Source: Clostridia bacterium
GTDB lineage: Bacteria; Bacillota; Clostridia; CAKSNL01; HGM11501
NCBI GenBank assembly: GCA_030535815.1
Contig: JAUNRD010000009.1
Location: forward strand, 1 to 17,645
DNA length: 17,645 nucleotides
Reading direction: 5' to 3'
The position numbers and the translations under genes are program-made. Below, piece after piece: positions 1 to 6,906 of the stretch (the stretch's first letter is position 1; each line of letters opens with the position of its first letter). The notes below the pieces were generated by a model. That model did not search any database. It saw nothing but the letters and a program-made list of their open reading frames with translations, and was not told the DNA's origin.

Positions 1-189
1 AAGAACATCCTTATCGGTAGGAAGTCTGTCTTCAAATTCTGCAATATTGCAAAGGTGATAGCGGTCAGTTTCATCGTAAGCCTTCAGGTCATAATATCCA
101 AAAAAGCAGCTTTTATCTGTTTTCGGTGAGATTATTTTTACGGGACACAAATTATTTTTGTAAGGGATTATTTTTTTCACATTCATCAT
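1..189 (-). CDS. N-terminal part of a putative FFGYYD/TolB-like beta-propeller protein (cut by window edge)
   Basis: Leftward open frame of 63 codons running off the left edge. It begins at ATG 189 or ATG 186, behind an AGAGGAAGG Shine-Dalgarno sequence; spacing from GAGG is 4 nt to the first and 7 nt to the second, so the second may be the real start. Residues 29-58 carry CFFGYYD, then YHLCNI and FEDRLP. From memory, this order (FFGYYD, a xxHLC strand, a DRLP turn) recurs at the start of bacterial proteins annotated as TolB-like or oligogalacturonide-lyase-like propellers, which sit near polysaccharide-use genes. That match is recall, not a search. No signal peptide is seen. Only the N-terminus is present, so the fold and function are inferred. 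The tRNA-Thr unit lies directly upstream. Confidence 0.55.
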   Translation of the reverse strand, partial: MMNVKKIIPYKNNLCPVKIISPKTDKSCFFGYYDLKAYDETDRYHLCNIAEFEDRLPTDKDVL

Positions 190-244
190 CCTTCCTCTTA
201 ACTATAAGTATATACTTTCTGCTATCGGTTGTCAATGTTAAATA

Positions 245-272
245 GAAAAAAGCACTTGCAAGGGCAAGTGCT
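245..272 (-). terminator. Rho-independent terminator of tRNA-Thr
   Basis: Perfect 9-bp stem AGCACTTGC/GCAAGTGCT with a 4-nt loop, followed on the minus strand by six U (positions 250-245). It lies 4 nt past the CCA end of the tRNA. Flanking A and T runs lengthen the stem to 12 bp, so it may act weakly in the other direction too. Confidence 0.9.
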
Positions 273-276
273 TTTC

Positions 277-352
<76 letters not shown>

Positions 353-367
353 AAACCAACAAATAGT

Positions 368-396
368 ATTATAAAGGAAAAACACATATTTGTCAA
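368..396 (-). promoter_or_regulatory. Sigma-A promoter of tRNA-Thr
   Basis: Minus strand: -35 TTGACA (396-391), 17-bp spacer, -10 TATAAT (373-368). Both boxes are perfect consensus. The -10 ends 15 nt before the mature tRNA 5' end, leaving a short 5' leader, as expected for a highly expressed stable RNA. Confidence 0.9.
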
Positions 397-431
397 GTAT
401 TTTTTCTTCTTAAACTCGGAAAATTCATTAC

Positions 432-463
432 AAAAAAGGAACCGTCCACCGGACGGTTCCTTT
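432..463 (-). terminator. Terminator after the solute-binding protein gene
   Basis: Perfect 13-bp stem AAAGGAACCGTCC/GGACGGTTCCTTT with a 3-nt loop, and further U on the minus strand. It starts 12 nt past the stop codon at 477-475. Confidence 0.9.
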
Positions 464-474
464 AATTTTTTTAA

Positions 475-1734
475 TTAGCCTTCAAAGCCTTCAACGTACT
501 TCTGGTTGAATTCGAGAGCACGAGCCTTTAAGCTTTCTGTGTTCTCCTGAATGTGAGTAGCTACAGCCTTACCGTTATCAACGATATCTTTTCTGAATAT
601 TCCGCCGATTTCAAATGCACCTGCATAGAATATTCTGGGAAGATAATAAGCGTTGTCCAAGTTCTCCTGGAAGAGAGCCCAGTCTTCTTCTGTCATATGA
701 GCTGCATAGTTTTCGGAGCACATCTGGCTCTTCATGTCTGTCATATAGCAAGCAAGCATGAATGCGCAGGGAAGCTTTTCTTCAGCTACACCAAGGGGGA
801 AGAGGAAGTGAGAGTCTGTAAGGTATACACCAAGCTCACCGTCTTCGTTGGGGTAGTGGATGTATCTGATTGTATCTGTTGTTTCCTGAGTAAGCTCATC
901 CTTGATAAGGTTGGGCATAACTTCATCACGCATGATGGAGTTTCTCTGAGAAACGAATCCGCCGCCCTTAATGTTGTACTGAGAATCTGTAAGAAGGCTT
1001 GCCCAGTAGTTTAACCAGTTATAGTTTTCAGGGCTGTCATATGTAATTGTGCATTCACCGGTCTCTAAGTTCCAGTCGCACATATACTTAGAACCAACGT
1101 GAGGTCTTGTGAAGGAGCTTCTGGAAGGAGCGTTTAATGCAGCAGCCTTAGCATTGAGCTCTTTGTAAGCGTCCATTGTCCAGTTGCCTTCAGCTAAGTA
1201 CTCGTGAGGAGTCTTTAAGCCGAGTTCCTTCATCCAGGTCTCGTTGTATGCAAGGTAAAGAACTTCCTGCATGGGAAGAGAGCTTACACCGTAAAGCTCG
1301 CCAAGCCATCTTGTACCTTCAACAGTGATTTCGTCGATCATTTCGTTGTTTTCATAATCAACATACTCTGTGATGGGAGTATAAAGCTTTTCAGCAAAAG
1401 TCAAGGGGAATGTGGAGATACCGAAGCAGTACTGAATTTCCCAGGGATCGCCTGCAACAATACCTGCAACGAGGTCTTCACCCATACCGTCGCCGCCGCC
1501 AACCTGGAAGCTTACGTTTGCGCCATATTCTTCAGAGAACTTCTTTGCGCCTTCAGCAAACTCGAAGTTTAAGGGATCTTCGCTGAAATTTCTGTAGCCG
1601 GCCACACGAATGTCCATGCCGGACCAGTCTTCTGTGTTGAATGTTACTTCCTTTGCTTCTTCACCTGTGCCGCAGCCAACAAGCGCTGCGCAAAGAGCAA
1701 AACATACAACAAGTGCCAATAATTTTTTTGCCAT
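475..1734 (-). CDS. Extracellular solute-binding lipoprotein of an ABC sugar-type transporter
   Basis: 419-aa family 1 type solute-binding protein, expected on the outer face of the membrane where it would hand a sugar or oligosaccharide to an ABC permease. The N-terminus is a lipoprotein signal: MAKK, a hydrophobic run, then lipobox LVGC with the acylated Cys at residue 21, followed by a polar linker. The mature part has the acidic, aromatic-rich character of sugar-binding members. ATG 1734 is chosen because GGAGG lies 7 nt upstream; the longer frame from TTG 1749 would translate through that Shine-Dalgarno. A consensus promoter and a strong terminator bracket the gene, so it is a single-gene unit. 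No permease or ATPase gene is adjacent, so the ligand and partner are unknown. Frequent GCA, ACA and CTT codons resemble those of rhaB and suggest strong expression. Confidence 0.85.
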   Translation of the reverse strand: MAKKLLALVVCFALCAALVGCGTGEEAKEVTFNTEDWSGMDIRVAGYRNFSEDPLNFEFAEGAKKFSEEYGANVSFQVGGGDGMGEDLVAGIVAGDPWEIQYCFGISTFPLTFAEKLYTPITEYVDYENNEMIDEITVEGTRWLGELYGVSSLPMQEVLYLAYNETWMKELGLKTPHEYLAEGNWTMDAYKELNAKAAALNAPSRSSFTRPHVGSKYMCDWNLETGECTITYDSPENYNWLNYWASLLTDSQYNIKGGGFVSQRNSIMRDEVMPNLIKDELTQETTDTIRYIHYPNEDGELGVYLTDSHFLFPLGVAEEKLPCAFMLACYMTDMKSQMCSENYAAHMTEEDWALFQENLDNAYYLPRIFYAGAFEIGGIFRKDIVDNGKAVATHIQENTESLKARALEFNQKYVEGFEG

Positions 1735-1813
1735 GTTTTTTTCCTCCAATAATTTTTTATTTCCCTCACGGGATTAAATGTCCGTGATATACACAGACAC
1801 TTAGTTGTAGTAT

Positions 1814-1842
1814 ATTATATAACAAATTCTTATTTTGGTCAA
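1814..1842 (-). promoter_or_regulatory. Promoter of the solute-binding protein gene
   Basis: Minus strand: -35 TTGACC (1842-1837), 17-bp spacer, -10 TATAAT (1819-1814). The predicted leader is about 70 nt and contains a small 5-bp hairpin, CACGG/CCGTG (1767-1786). The -35 box begins 14 bp past the DUF554 stop codon. Confidence 0.8.
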
Positions 1843-1855
1843 GTACTTTTTTCTT

Positions 1856-2548
1856 TTATACAATAAACCCGAAAATGAGACATGCAAGGGGCGCTAACAA
1901 AAGTGCAGGGAGATAATCTGCCACCTTTATTTTTGTTATTCCCAGCATATTGAGTCCCAACGCCACAATTAAAAGTCCTCCGGCGCAAATCATGGTTGCT
2001 GACATTTCTTCCGTCAGGTAGGCAGATATCACTCCCGATAAAAGAGCAATTCCTCCCTGATATATGAAAAGCAAAATTGACGAAAGCATAACCCCGAAGC
2101 CCAGGCTTACCGTAAGCATTGATGCAGAAATCATATCAAGTACCGACTTTGTAAAAAGGATGCTGCTGTCGCCTTGTCCTGCACTGATGGAGCCGGTTAC
2201 CGCCATAGCCCCCACACAGAATAAAAGCCCTGCCGTAACAAATCCCTCGGCAATTGAGGTTTTTCCGTTTTTATCGGGAAAGGCAGACTCTGCCCACTCA
2301 CCAAGCTTTTCAAGATTTCCGGAAATGTTTAAGAGAGTACCGCATATCGCACCTGTCACCATGCCGAAAATTAGTGCAAGGTCGTTACATCCGCCTTTTA
2401 TTACATTGGAAATACCTATGTATATCACGCAGAGGGCAACCCCTGTCATAATTGAGTCGGAAAATTTCTTGGGAAGCCCTTTTCTGAACAAAAGTCCCAC
2501 TAAACTTCCTATTATTACAGCCACACTGTTTACAACTACGCCAATCAT
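1856..2548 (-). CDS. DUF554 family integral membrane protein
   Basis: 230-aa hydrophobic protein with about seven predicted membrane segments and a Gly-rich N-terminus (MIGVVVNSVAVIIGSLVGLL, then LFRKGLPKKFSDSI). That opening, the FCVGAMAVTGSISAG segment near residue 110, and the length match DUF554, the family of B. subtilis YdfK and E. coli YqgA. The family's role is unsettled; a transport function has been suggested but I see nothing here that proves one. AAAGGA lies upstream of ATG 2548. The gene has its own consensus promoter, divergent from trmB, and no terminator hairpin before the next leftward promoter. Confidence 0.88.
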   Translation of the reverse strand: MIGVVVNSVAVIIGSLVGLLFRKGLPKKFSDSIMTGVALCVIYIGISNVIKGGCNDLALIFGMVTGAICGTLLNISGNLEKLGEWAESAFPDKNGKTSIAEGFVTAGLLFCVGAMAVTGSISAGQGDSSILFTKSVLDMISASMLTVSLGFGVMLSSILLFIYQGGIALLSGVISAYLTEEMSATMICAGGLLIVALGLNMLGITKIKVADYLPALLLAPLACLIFGFIV

Positions 2549-2578
2549 CTTACTACATCCTTTCTTGAAGCCTTAGCT

Positions 2579-2607
2579 ATTTTACTCTTTTCCCTTTCAT
2601 TTGTCAA
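2579..2607 (-). promoter_or_regulatory. Promoter of the DUF554 gene
   Basis: Minus strand: -35 TTGACA (2607-2602), 17-bp spacer, -10 TAAAAT (2584-2579), with the start codon about 30 nt downstream. Confidence 0.75.
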
Positions 2608-2623
2608 CAAAAAAGGATTTTTC

Positions 2624-2652
2624 TTGATTTTCTTAAAGTGTGGTGGTATACT
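2624..2652 (+). promoter_or_regulatory. Promoter of trmB
   Basis: Plus strand: -35 TTGATT (2624-2629), 17-bp spacer, -10 TATACT (2647-2652). It is divergent from the DUF554 promoter, with 16 bp between the two -35 boxes. Confidence 0.7.
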
Positions 2653-2682
2653 TATTTCATTAAATTATAAGGACTGATTTAT

Positions 2683-3309
2683 TTGAGAATGAGAAAACGT
2701 GCTCACTTAGAAGAGCGCATCGAGGTTTTAAGCCCATTGATGGTTTATACAAAAGAAGAAATTGATTCTTTCCGTGACGGGAAGGCAATTTATCTTGAAA
2801 TCGGTTGCGGAAAGGGCAAATTTATAAGGGAGTGCGCTCTCCGCGATGCAGAAATCCCCCATCTTGCGGTGGAGCATTATGACAACGTGGCAATACTTGC
2901 TGCAGAAGCTGCCGAGCGCGAAGGAATAAAAAACATCCGCTTTTCCTTTTCGGACATCGAAAAGCTGGACGGGGAAATAGAGGAGGGAAGCGTTAAAAGA
3001 ATTTATCTTAACTTTTCTGACCCCTGGCCCAAAAAGAAGCAGGCAAAGCGCCGCCTTACCCACCCTTCATTTCTTAAAATGTATAAAAAATGGCTTTCCG
3101 ATGACGGGGAGATTTTCTTTAAGACCGACAACGAAAAGCTTTTCGAATTTTCCCTTAACTCTTTCTGCTCCGAAAATTTCCTTTTATCAAACATTACCTT
3201 TGATTTACATAAAAGCGACTTTGAAGGAAACATTATGACAGAATATGAAACGAAATTTGCCGAAGAAGGAAAGAATATTTTCCGGTTGGAAGCAAGAAAA
3301 AGACTGTGA
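2683..3309 (+). CDS. trmB: tRNA (guanine-N7-)-methyltransferase TrmB
   Basis: Makes m7G at position 46 of tRNA using S-adenosylmethionine, in the cytoplasm. The 208-aa protein has the SAM-binding motif LEIGCGKGKF (39-48), the family signature DPWPKKKQAKRRL (113-125) and the TEYE motif (187-190) of the tRNA/SAM pocket. The TTG at 2683 is taken as the start: AAGGA sits 9 nt upstream, and the resulting MRMR opening matches the conserved TrmB N-terminus, while ATG 2689 would be 15 nt from the SD. It is a single-gene unit whose last codons and stop lie inside a long perfect palindrome. Confidence 0.96.
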   Translation: MRMRKRAHLEERIEVLSPLMVYTKEEIDSFRDGKAIYLEIGCGKGKFIRECALRDAEIPHLAVEHYDNVAILAAEAAEREGIKNIRFSFSDIEKLDGEIEEGSVKRIYLNFSDPWPKKKQAKRRLTHPSFLKMYKKWLSDDGEIFFKTDNEKLFEFSLNSFCSENFLLSNITFDLHKSDFEGNIMTEYETKFAEEGKNIFRLEARKRL

Positions 3310-3340
3310 GAAAATGTGCACATTTTCTCACAGTCTTTTT
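3297..3340. terminator. 44-nt perfect palindrome acting as a two-way terminator
   Basis: Every base from 3297 to 3340 pairs about the centre 3318/3319 (core GTGCAC). The ends are AAAA and TTTT, so each strand gives a long hairpin with a U tail. The left arm includes the last trmB codons and its TGA. The right arm, read leftward, gives the same AAA AGA CTG TGA to the frame coming from the other side. Confidence 0.9.
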
Positions 3341-3402
3341 ATCTCTTTATAAAGCCTTTCTATATCCTCCGATTTCGGGGAGGATAGTTCCTTAGGACAG
3401 AC
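3328..3402 (-). pseudogene. Displaced C-terminal remnant of a PfkB-type sugar kinase
   Basis: A leftward 24-codon frame that starts after an in-frame TAA and ends at TGA 3330-3328. Its core is PKSEDIERLYK, closely matching PPKKDDIERLYK at residues 285-296 of the PfkB kinase encoded just upstream (4079-5020). Twenty bases are identical (3347-3366 and 4134-4153), and the homology continues imperfectly for about 30 more, with one codon inserted. There is no start codon or Shine-Dalgarno sequence, so it is not a gene. It is probably the original 3' end of this kinase gene, or of a duplicate, separated by DNA now lying between. Confidence 0.7.
3347..3366. repeat. 20-bp direct repeat, copy 1 (in the pfkB remnant)
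   Basis: TTATAAAGCCTTTCTATATC, identical to copy 2 at 4134-4153 in the 3' end of the pfkB gene. The copies are 787 bp apart and bracket the two-TM protein gene. Confidence 0.9.
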
Positions 3403-3416
3403 TTATCAAGACATTT

Positions 3417-4058
3417 TTATGCCTGCCTTTCACGCTTTCCCTGCTTTAAATTAACCATAAGCGCCAAAACAAATCCCGCAAGGCCCGCAAAGATACCTAC
3501 AAATATTATTGCTGTTCCCACTTTGGAAACCTCTTTTTCCGGCATGATTGAGCCCTTAATTCTGACGGGAGCCATAATATCCGGGTCGAATCCTCCTTCG
3601 GCAAGCCACTCTTCCATTTTTGAAGAAATTTCCGTTGTAGTATTTCCATAAAACCTTACCGGCTCAGGACTAAGAGTCACATCTGACATTGCCGCAATAA
3701 TCGGTTTCATCTGCTCTCCGTTATATATGACTTCGTCAATGGTAATTATTCCCGTATAACCATCGTCAGACACGAAAACACATTCATACTCAGTTACCGA
3801 CACCTGATCTCCTTTTACTATTTCTGTGCCTTCGTTTTCAAGTACTACGTCATAGCTCTCAACGCATGCCTGAATTGCAACTATATCAACCGCAACATAT
3901 GTATTTTCCGGAGTTTCATGGCTGTATTTCACAAATTCTTTATCTGGTTTGAAATTTACACCTATGTAACATCCCAATATAATAAGCGGAACAAACGTTG
4001 CACACAAAATGTTTTTAATAATTTTAATTGTTTTCTCCTTTTTTTCTTCAATCTCCAT
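3417..4058 (-). CDS. Two-TM membrane protein of unknown function with a large outside domain
   Basis: 213 aa, not recognised. It has a charged Lys/Glu N-terminus, a membrane segment at about 13-34, a polar beta-rich domain of about 140 residues (40-178), a second membrane segment at about 180-204, and a short basic tail (KQGKRERQA). By the positive-inside rule both ends should be inside and the large domain outside. No cysteine pairs or catalytic motifs stand out. It starts 20 nt past the pfkB stop codon, so it is probably the last gene of that operon, but its own Shine-Dalgarno is weak (CGAG, 7 nt away) and a GGGGTACCCC palindrome lies in the gap. It lies between the two 20-bp repeats and may be a later addition. 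Confidence 0.75.
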   Translation of the reverse strand: MEIEEKKEKTIKIIKNILCATFVPLIILGCYIGVNFKPDKEFVKYSHETPENTYVAVDIVAIQACVESYDVVLENEGTEIVKGDQVSVTEYECVFVSDDGYTGIITIDEVIYNGEQMKPIIAAMSDVTLSPEPVRFYGNTTTEISSKMEEWLAEGGFDPDIMAPVRIKGSIMPEKEVSKVGTAIIFVGIFAGLAGFVLALMVNLKQGKRERQA

Positions 4059-4078
4059 AATTTTCTCGGGGGTACCCC

Positions 4079-5020
4079 TCAGACCTCCTTTTTATTTTTT
4101 TCTTTAATATAATTAAGGCCTTCTCCTGCAGCCTTATAAAGCCTTTCTATATCGTCCTTTTTCGGAGGGAGCGTTCCTTCCGAAAGGCAGGCGGCGCTTC
4201 CCGATGCTACGGCAAGGCACACCGTTTCTTTTTTACTTAGCCCCCGGCAGATACCCGCAATAAAGCCCGCAATGGAGCTGTCGCCCGCGCCGATGGTCGA
4301 AACAGGCATGATTTCCGGGGCTTTCACCGTAAAGCTTTCGCCGCATCCCGAATAGAAAATCCCCTCTGAGCCTAAACTTATCATAACATTTTCAATGCCC
4401 ACATCATTAAGACGCTTTGCCGCATCAGGTAGCTTTTCCCCGGGCGCATTCAAAAGGGCTTTTATCTCCTCTTCGTTTGGCTTTATCAAAAAAGGTTTCA
4501 GCAAAGAAAGGTCGGTAAGATCAAAGCTTTTGGAGTCAATAACAAGGCGTGCACCTGCCAACCTGATTTTAAGCAGAAAGTCAACTATTTCTGCTTTTTT
4601 TACCCCCTTCGGGCATTTCCCCGCAAAAACCACAATACTTTCTTCTGAAAGAAGCGGAATAAGCTTTTTCTCAATATCCCGTAAAATTTCGGAACTTAAG
4701 AAGAAGTTATCAAGACTTATCCTTGTTTCCCTTCCGCATTCCGGGTGGATTGTTATGTTTTCCCTTATTCTTCCTTCCGTTTCAATAACACTTAAGTCAA
4801 GCTCAGGAAGTTCTTTTAAAAATTCCGCGCTGTTTTCGCTGCCTAAAACCGCAAAGGCTCTGTTTTCGCATCCCAATACGGAAAGTGCCTTTGAAACGTT
4901 TATGCCTTTGCCTCCTGCCGATTTTAAGGCTCTTTTAACATAGTTTTCCGATTCCGGTAAAAACTCCTCCATTTCATAGTGAAGGTCAAATGCAGGATTC
5001 AATGTGAGTGTAAAAATCAT
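4079..5020 (-). CDS. PfkB/ribokinase-family kinase, 1-phosphofructokinase-like
   Basis: 313 aa, close to the usual FruK/LacC length. Expected to phosphorylate a sugar phosphate (fructose 1-phosphate or tagatose 6-phosphate class) with ATP in the cytoplasm. The N-terminal MIFTLTLNPAFDL and the AGGKGINVSKAL motif (35-46) are typical of the FruK/LacC branch. The C-terminal STIGAGDSSIAGF (241-253) holds the anion hole and catalytic base Asp247. KPNEEE (180-185) is also typical. The start overlaps the end of the flavoprotein gene by 4 nt (ATGA), with AAAGGAG 7 nt upstream, which shows translational coupling. No fruA or other PTS gene is nearby, so the substrate is uncertain. Its last 25 residues differ from the displaced remnant at 3328-3402. 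Confidence 0.88.
   Translation of the reverse strand: MIFTLTLNPAFDLHYEMEEFLPESENYVKRALKSAGGKGINVSKALSVLGCENRAFAVLGSENSAEFLKELPELDLSVIETEGRIRENITIHPECGRETRISLDNFFLSSEILRDIEKKLIPLLSEESIVVFAGKCPKGVKKAEIVDFLLKIRLAGARLVIDSKSFDLTDLSLLKPFLIKPNEEEIKALLNAPGEKLPDAAKRLNDVGIENVMISLGSEGIFYSGCGESFTVKAPEIMPVSTIGAGDSSIAGFIAGICRGLSKKETVCLAVASGSAACLSEGTLPPKKDDIERLYKAAGEGLNYIKEKNKKEV
4134..4153. repeat. 20-bp direct repeat, copy 2 (inside the pfkB 3' end)
   Basis: Identical to copy 1 at 3347-3366. On the minus strand it encodes DIERLYK, residues 290-296 of the kinase. Confidence 0.9.
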
Positions 5021-5958
5021 AATGTCGCTCCTTTGTAAACCTTTTCAACAAGATAAGTGTTAACCGAATCCGCCGCACGGAAACCATCGGATATAGCATC
5101 AACAACAGTGTAGCTTGAGCCTTCTCTCACCGCGCCTGCGGCATAAACCCCTTCTGCCGAGGTGGAAAGGTCGCTTCCCACGATAACCGCGCCGTCGTCG
5201 GTCATCCTCACGCTTCCCAGCAAAACATCTGAATCCGGCTCCGGATTGGATGCCACGAAAATCGCTTCTATGGGAAGAACCTTGAATTCCGTGGTTACGC
5301 GGTTAATAAGGGTAACAGATTCCAGAAGGAAAATTCCTTCTTCCGCATTGGCAATAAGTGTTTCGGGACAGAGGGTTATATTTTTGCTTCTTCTTAAACT
5401 GTCACTGTATTTTTTGGATGCTCCCAGAATTGTATCCGGGGATATGAGATACACCTTTTCGCATTTCTCACTTAATATAAGTGCCTCGGTGACAGCCGCA
5501 TTACCGCTTCCGAATACCGCAACGGTTTTGCCCGCCACACGGAAGCCTTCCCTTTCCGCAGAATGGAAAACCCCCATTCCCGAAAGGGCACGCTCGTTGG
5601 TAAGGCCGATTTCTCTCTGCCTTATGCCTGTGGCAATGATAACTGCAGGCGTGCTGTAGGAATCACGGTCGGTTACAACGTGCTTAAGAGGCTCGGAAAA
5701 ATCCATGGATGTCACCTTTTCGTGAAGTATTTTTACGCCACGGCTTCGCACAGCTTCTTCCATAAGGTCGGTAAGCTTTTCGCCGGATATTCCTTCAGGA
5801 AAGCCCGGATAGTCGGAAATAACTTCGGTTTTAACGGTTTTTCCGCCGGTGTAGAGGGCTTCCAGTAAAAGCACGGAAAGCCCGTGATCTTTAGCTTTTT
5901 TCGCCGCAGACATTCCGGCAACTCCGCCGCCTATTACCAATACATCGTAATCTCCCAT
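5017..5958 (-). CDS. Thioredoxin-reductase-like FAD/NAD(P) oxidoreductase lacking the CxxC pair
   Basis: 313 aa with the low-molecular-weight thioredoxin reductase layout: FAD-binding GGGVAG (10-15), the SDYPGFPEGISG segment (48-59), the IIATGIRQ strand (107-114), an NAD(P)-binding GSGNAA (150-155), and a C-terminal VYAAGAVREGSSYTV. Two key features are missing. Where TrxB has CATC there is HSAE (132-135). The AAGD motif, whose Asp binds the FAD ribityl chain, is AAGA (Ala275). It therefore should not reduce thioredoxin, and FAD binding may be altered. An NAD(P)H-dependent flavoprotein with another acceptor, or a decayed reductase, are both possible. It lies between the M14 peptidase (36-bp gap) and the PfkB kinase (4-bp overlap). 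The SD is GGCGGTG, 5 nt from the ATG. Confidence 0.85.
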   Translation of the reverse strand: MGDYDVLVIGGGVAGMSAAKKAKDHGLSVLLLEALYTGGKTVKTEVISDYPGFPEGISGEKLTDLMEEAVRSRGVKILHEKVTSMDFSEPLKHVVTDRDSYSTPAVIIATGIRQREIGLTNERALSGMGVFHSAEREGFRVAGKTVAVFGSGNAAVTEALILSEKCEKVYLISPDTILGASKKYSDSLRRSKNITLCPETLIANAEEGIFLLESVTLINRVTTEFKVLPIEAIFVASNPEPDSDVLLGSVRMTDDGAVIVGSDLSTSAEGVYAAGAVREGSSYTVVDAISDGFRAADSVNTYLVEKVYKGATL

Positions 5959-5994
5959 AAAAGCACCGCCTTTTTGCTTTATCTTTCTTCTATT

Positions 5995-6789
5995 TTAGCA
6001 TAAAACCTCCTCATAAGTCAACATCGCCTTTTCGATGGCGGGAAAGAGCCTTTCCTCAATTTCCGAAAGCTGTTCCTCGGGAATGGGATTTTTCCCTTTT
6101 CCCACCTCCACCGTAAAGCCGGGACGGGAGAATTTATGGGTAAACCAGTCCTTCATTCCGCCGAATGATGCCGTGCCCGAAGGCTCCGCCAGGGCATAGC
6201 CCGACACTTTCGCCATCGCCTCGGCTATTTTTTCACTTCCTTCGGGATATACGCCGCGGAAACCGTGGTAAATTTCCTCCCCCTGGGCATGAAGACAGAT
6301 TACCATATCAAAGTTTTCCTTTTTTACCAGGTTAACCACCGCACGGCTTTCGGGCTCGCTTTCGGGGTATGCTCCGCCAAAAACGCCCTCCGATTTAAAG
6401 AGCGCATCGTAATTGTGATTAAGATCCACGCCGTTGGCGTTTTTCCGCCAGACTCGGTATAAATCCTTCCAGCCGTTGAGTCTTCTGATACGCTCGTATG
6501 CCTCGGTATTTTTCGGAAGTAAGCCCTGGCAGATTGCCACCCCGTCGGGATTTACCATAGGAAGGACAAATATGCTCCAGTTTTCCACACGGTTTTTTAT
6601 GTAATCGTGAAAGTCAAGAGCAATTTCCGCAGTGATATATTCATTTCCGTGATGTGTACCGTTTATAAAAAGCTTTCTTTTCCCGTTTCCCACCCTGTAA
6701 TAGTAAAGTTCCCTGCCCCAGACACTTTTCCCTGCAGAGGCAAAGTCCTTTTCCGATATCCGCCTTAAAAGTTTTTCGTAGGTAAGCAT
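5995..6789 (-). CDS. M14 family zinc carboxypeptidase (gamma-glutamyl-diamino acid peptidase-like)
   Basis: 264 aa, cytoplasmic (no signal peptide). The zinc ligands are His47 and Glu50 (HGNE in GTHHGNEY) and His167 (CLHAQG). Substrate-binding residues are Arg115 with Asn117/Asn119 (WRKNANGVDLNHN), and the general base is Glu228 (FTVEVGKG). All expected M14 positions are present. The short, signal-less form resembles gamma-D-glutamyl-meso-diaminopimelate peptidases (MpaA/ENP1 type), which trim murein peptides, but the true substrate cannot be told from sequence. AAAGGGCGG lies 4 nt before ATG 6789. It appears to be the first gene of a leftward operon with the flavoprotein and the PfkB kinase; no clear -35/-10 pair was found upstream on this strand. 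Confidence 0.87.
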   Translation of the reverse strand: MLTYEKLLRRISEKDFASAGKSVWGRELYYYRVGNGKRKLFINGTHHGNEYITAEIALDFHDYIKNRVENWSIFVLPMVNPDGVAICQGLLPKNTEAYERIRRLNGWKDLYRVWRKNANGVDLNHNYDALFKSEGVFGGAYPESEPESRAVVNLVKKENFDMVICLHAQGEEIYHGFRGVYPEGSEKIAEAMAKVSGYALAEPSGTASFGGMKDWFTHKFSRPGFTVEVGKGKNPIPEEQLSEIEERLFPAIEKAMLTYEEVLC

Positions 6790-6825
6790 AAAACCGCCCT
6801 TTCAGATAAAAATTTAATTTTTGTA

Positions 6826-6854
6826 TTGAAGAATTTAAAAATGTGTGCTATCAT
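6826..6854 (+). promoter_or_regulatory. Promoter of the dnaD-like/dnaC operon
   Basis: Plus strand: -35 TTGAAG (6826-6831), 17-bp spacer, -10 TATCAT (6849-6854). The leader of about 45 nt ends in AAAGG, 7 nt before ATG 6907. Confidence 0.6.
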
Positions 6855-6906
6855 ATATTATATGTAATTATATTTATTTTAAGAACCATGAAAGAAAGGT
6901 ATTATT

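Noticed and set aside
553..1014. Rightward 153-codon open frame opposite the solute-binding protein gene
   Set aside because: It is antisense to a well-supported lipoprotein gene, has no Shine-Dalgarno sequence or promoter, and its protein looks like mirror coding.
1735..1749. Five-residue N-terminal extension of the solute-binding protein from TTG 1749
   Set aside because: It would translate the GGAGG ribosome site; ATG 1734 has ideal spacing and a clean signal peptide.
3363..3386. TATCCTCC/GGAGGATA hairpin as a separate terminator
   Set aside because: No U tail follows; it is better explained as part of the pfkB remnant, and the palindrome next to it is the real terminator.
4068..4079. 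GGGGTACCCC palindrome before the two-TM gene as an operator
   Set aside because: A single short 10-bp palindrome without a partner site or promoter; could be chance.
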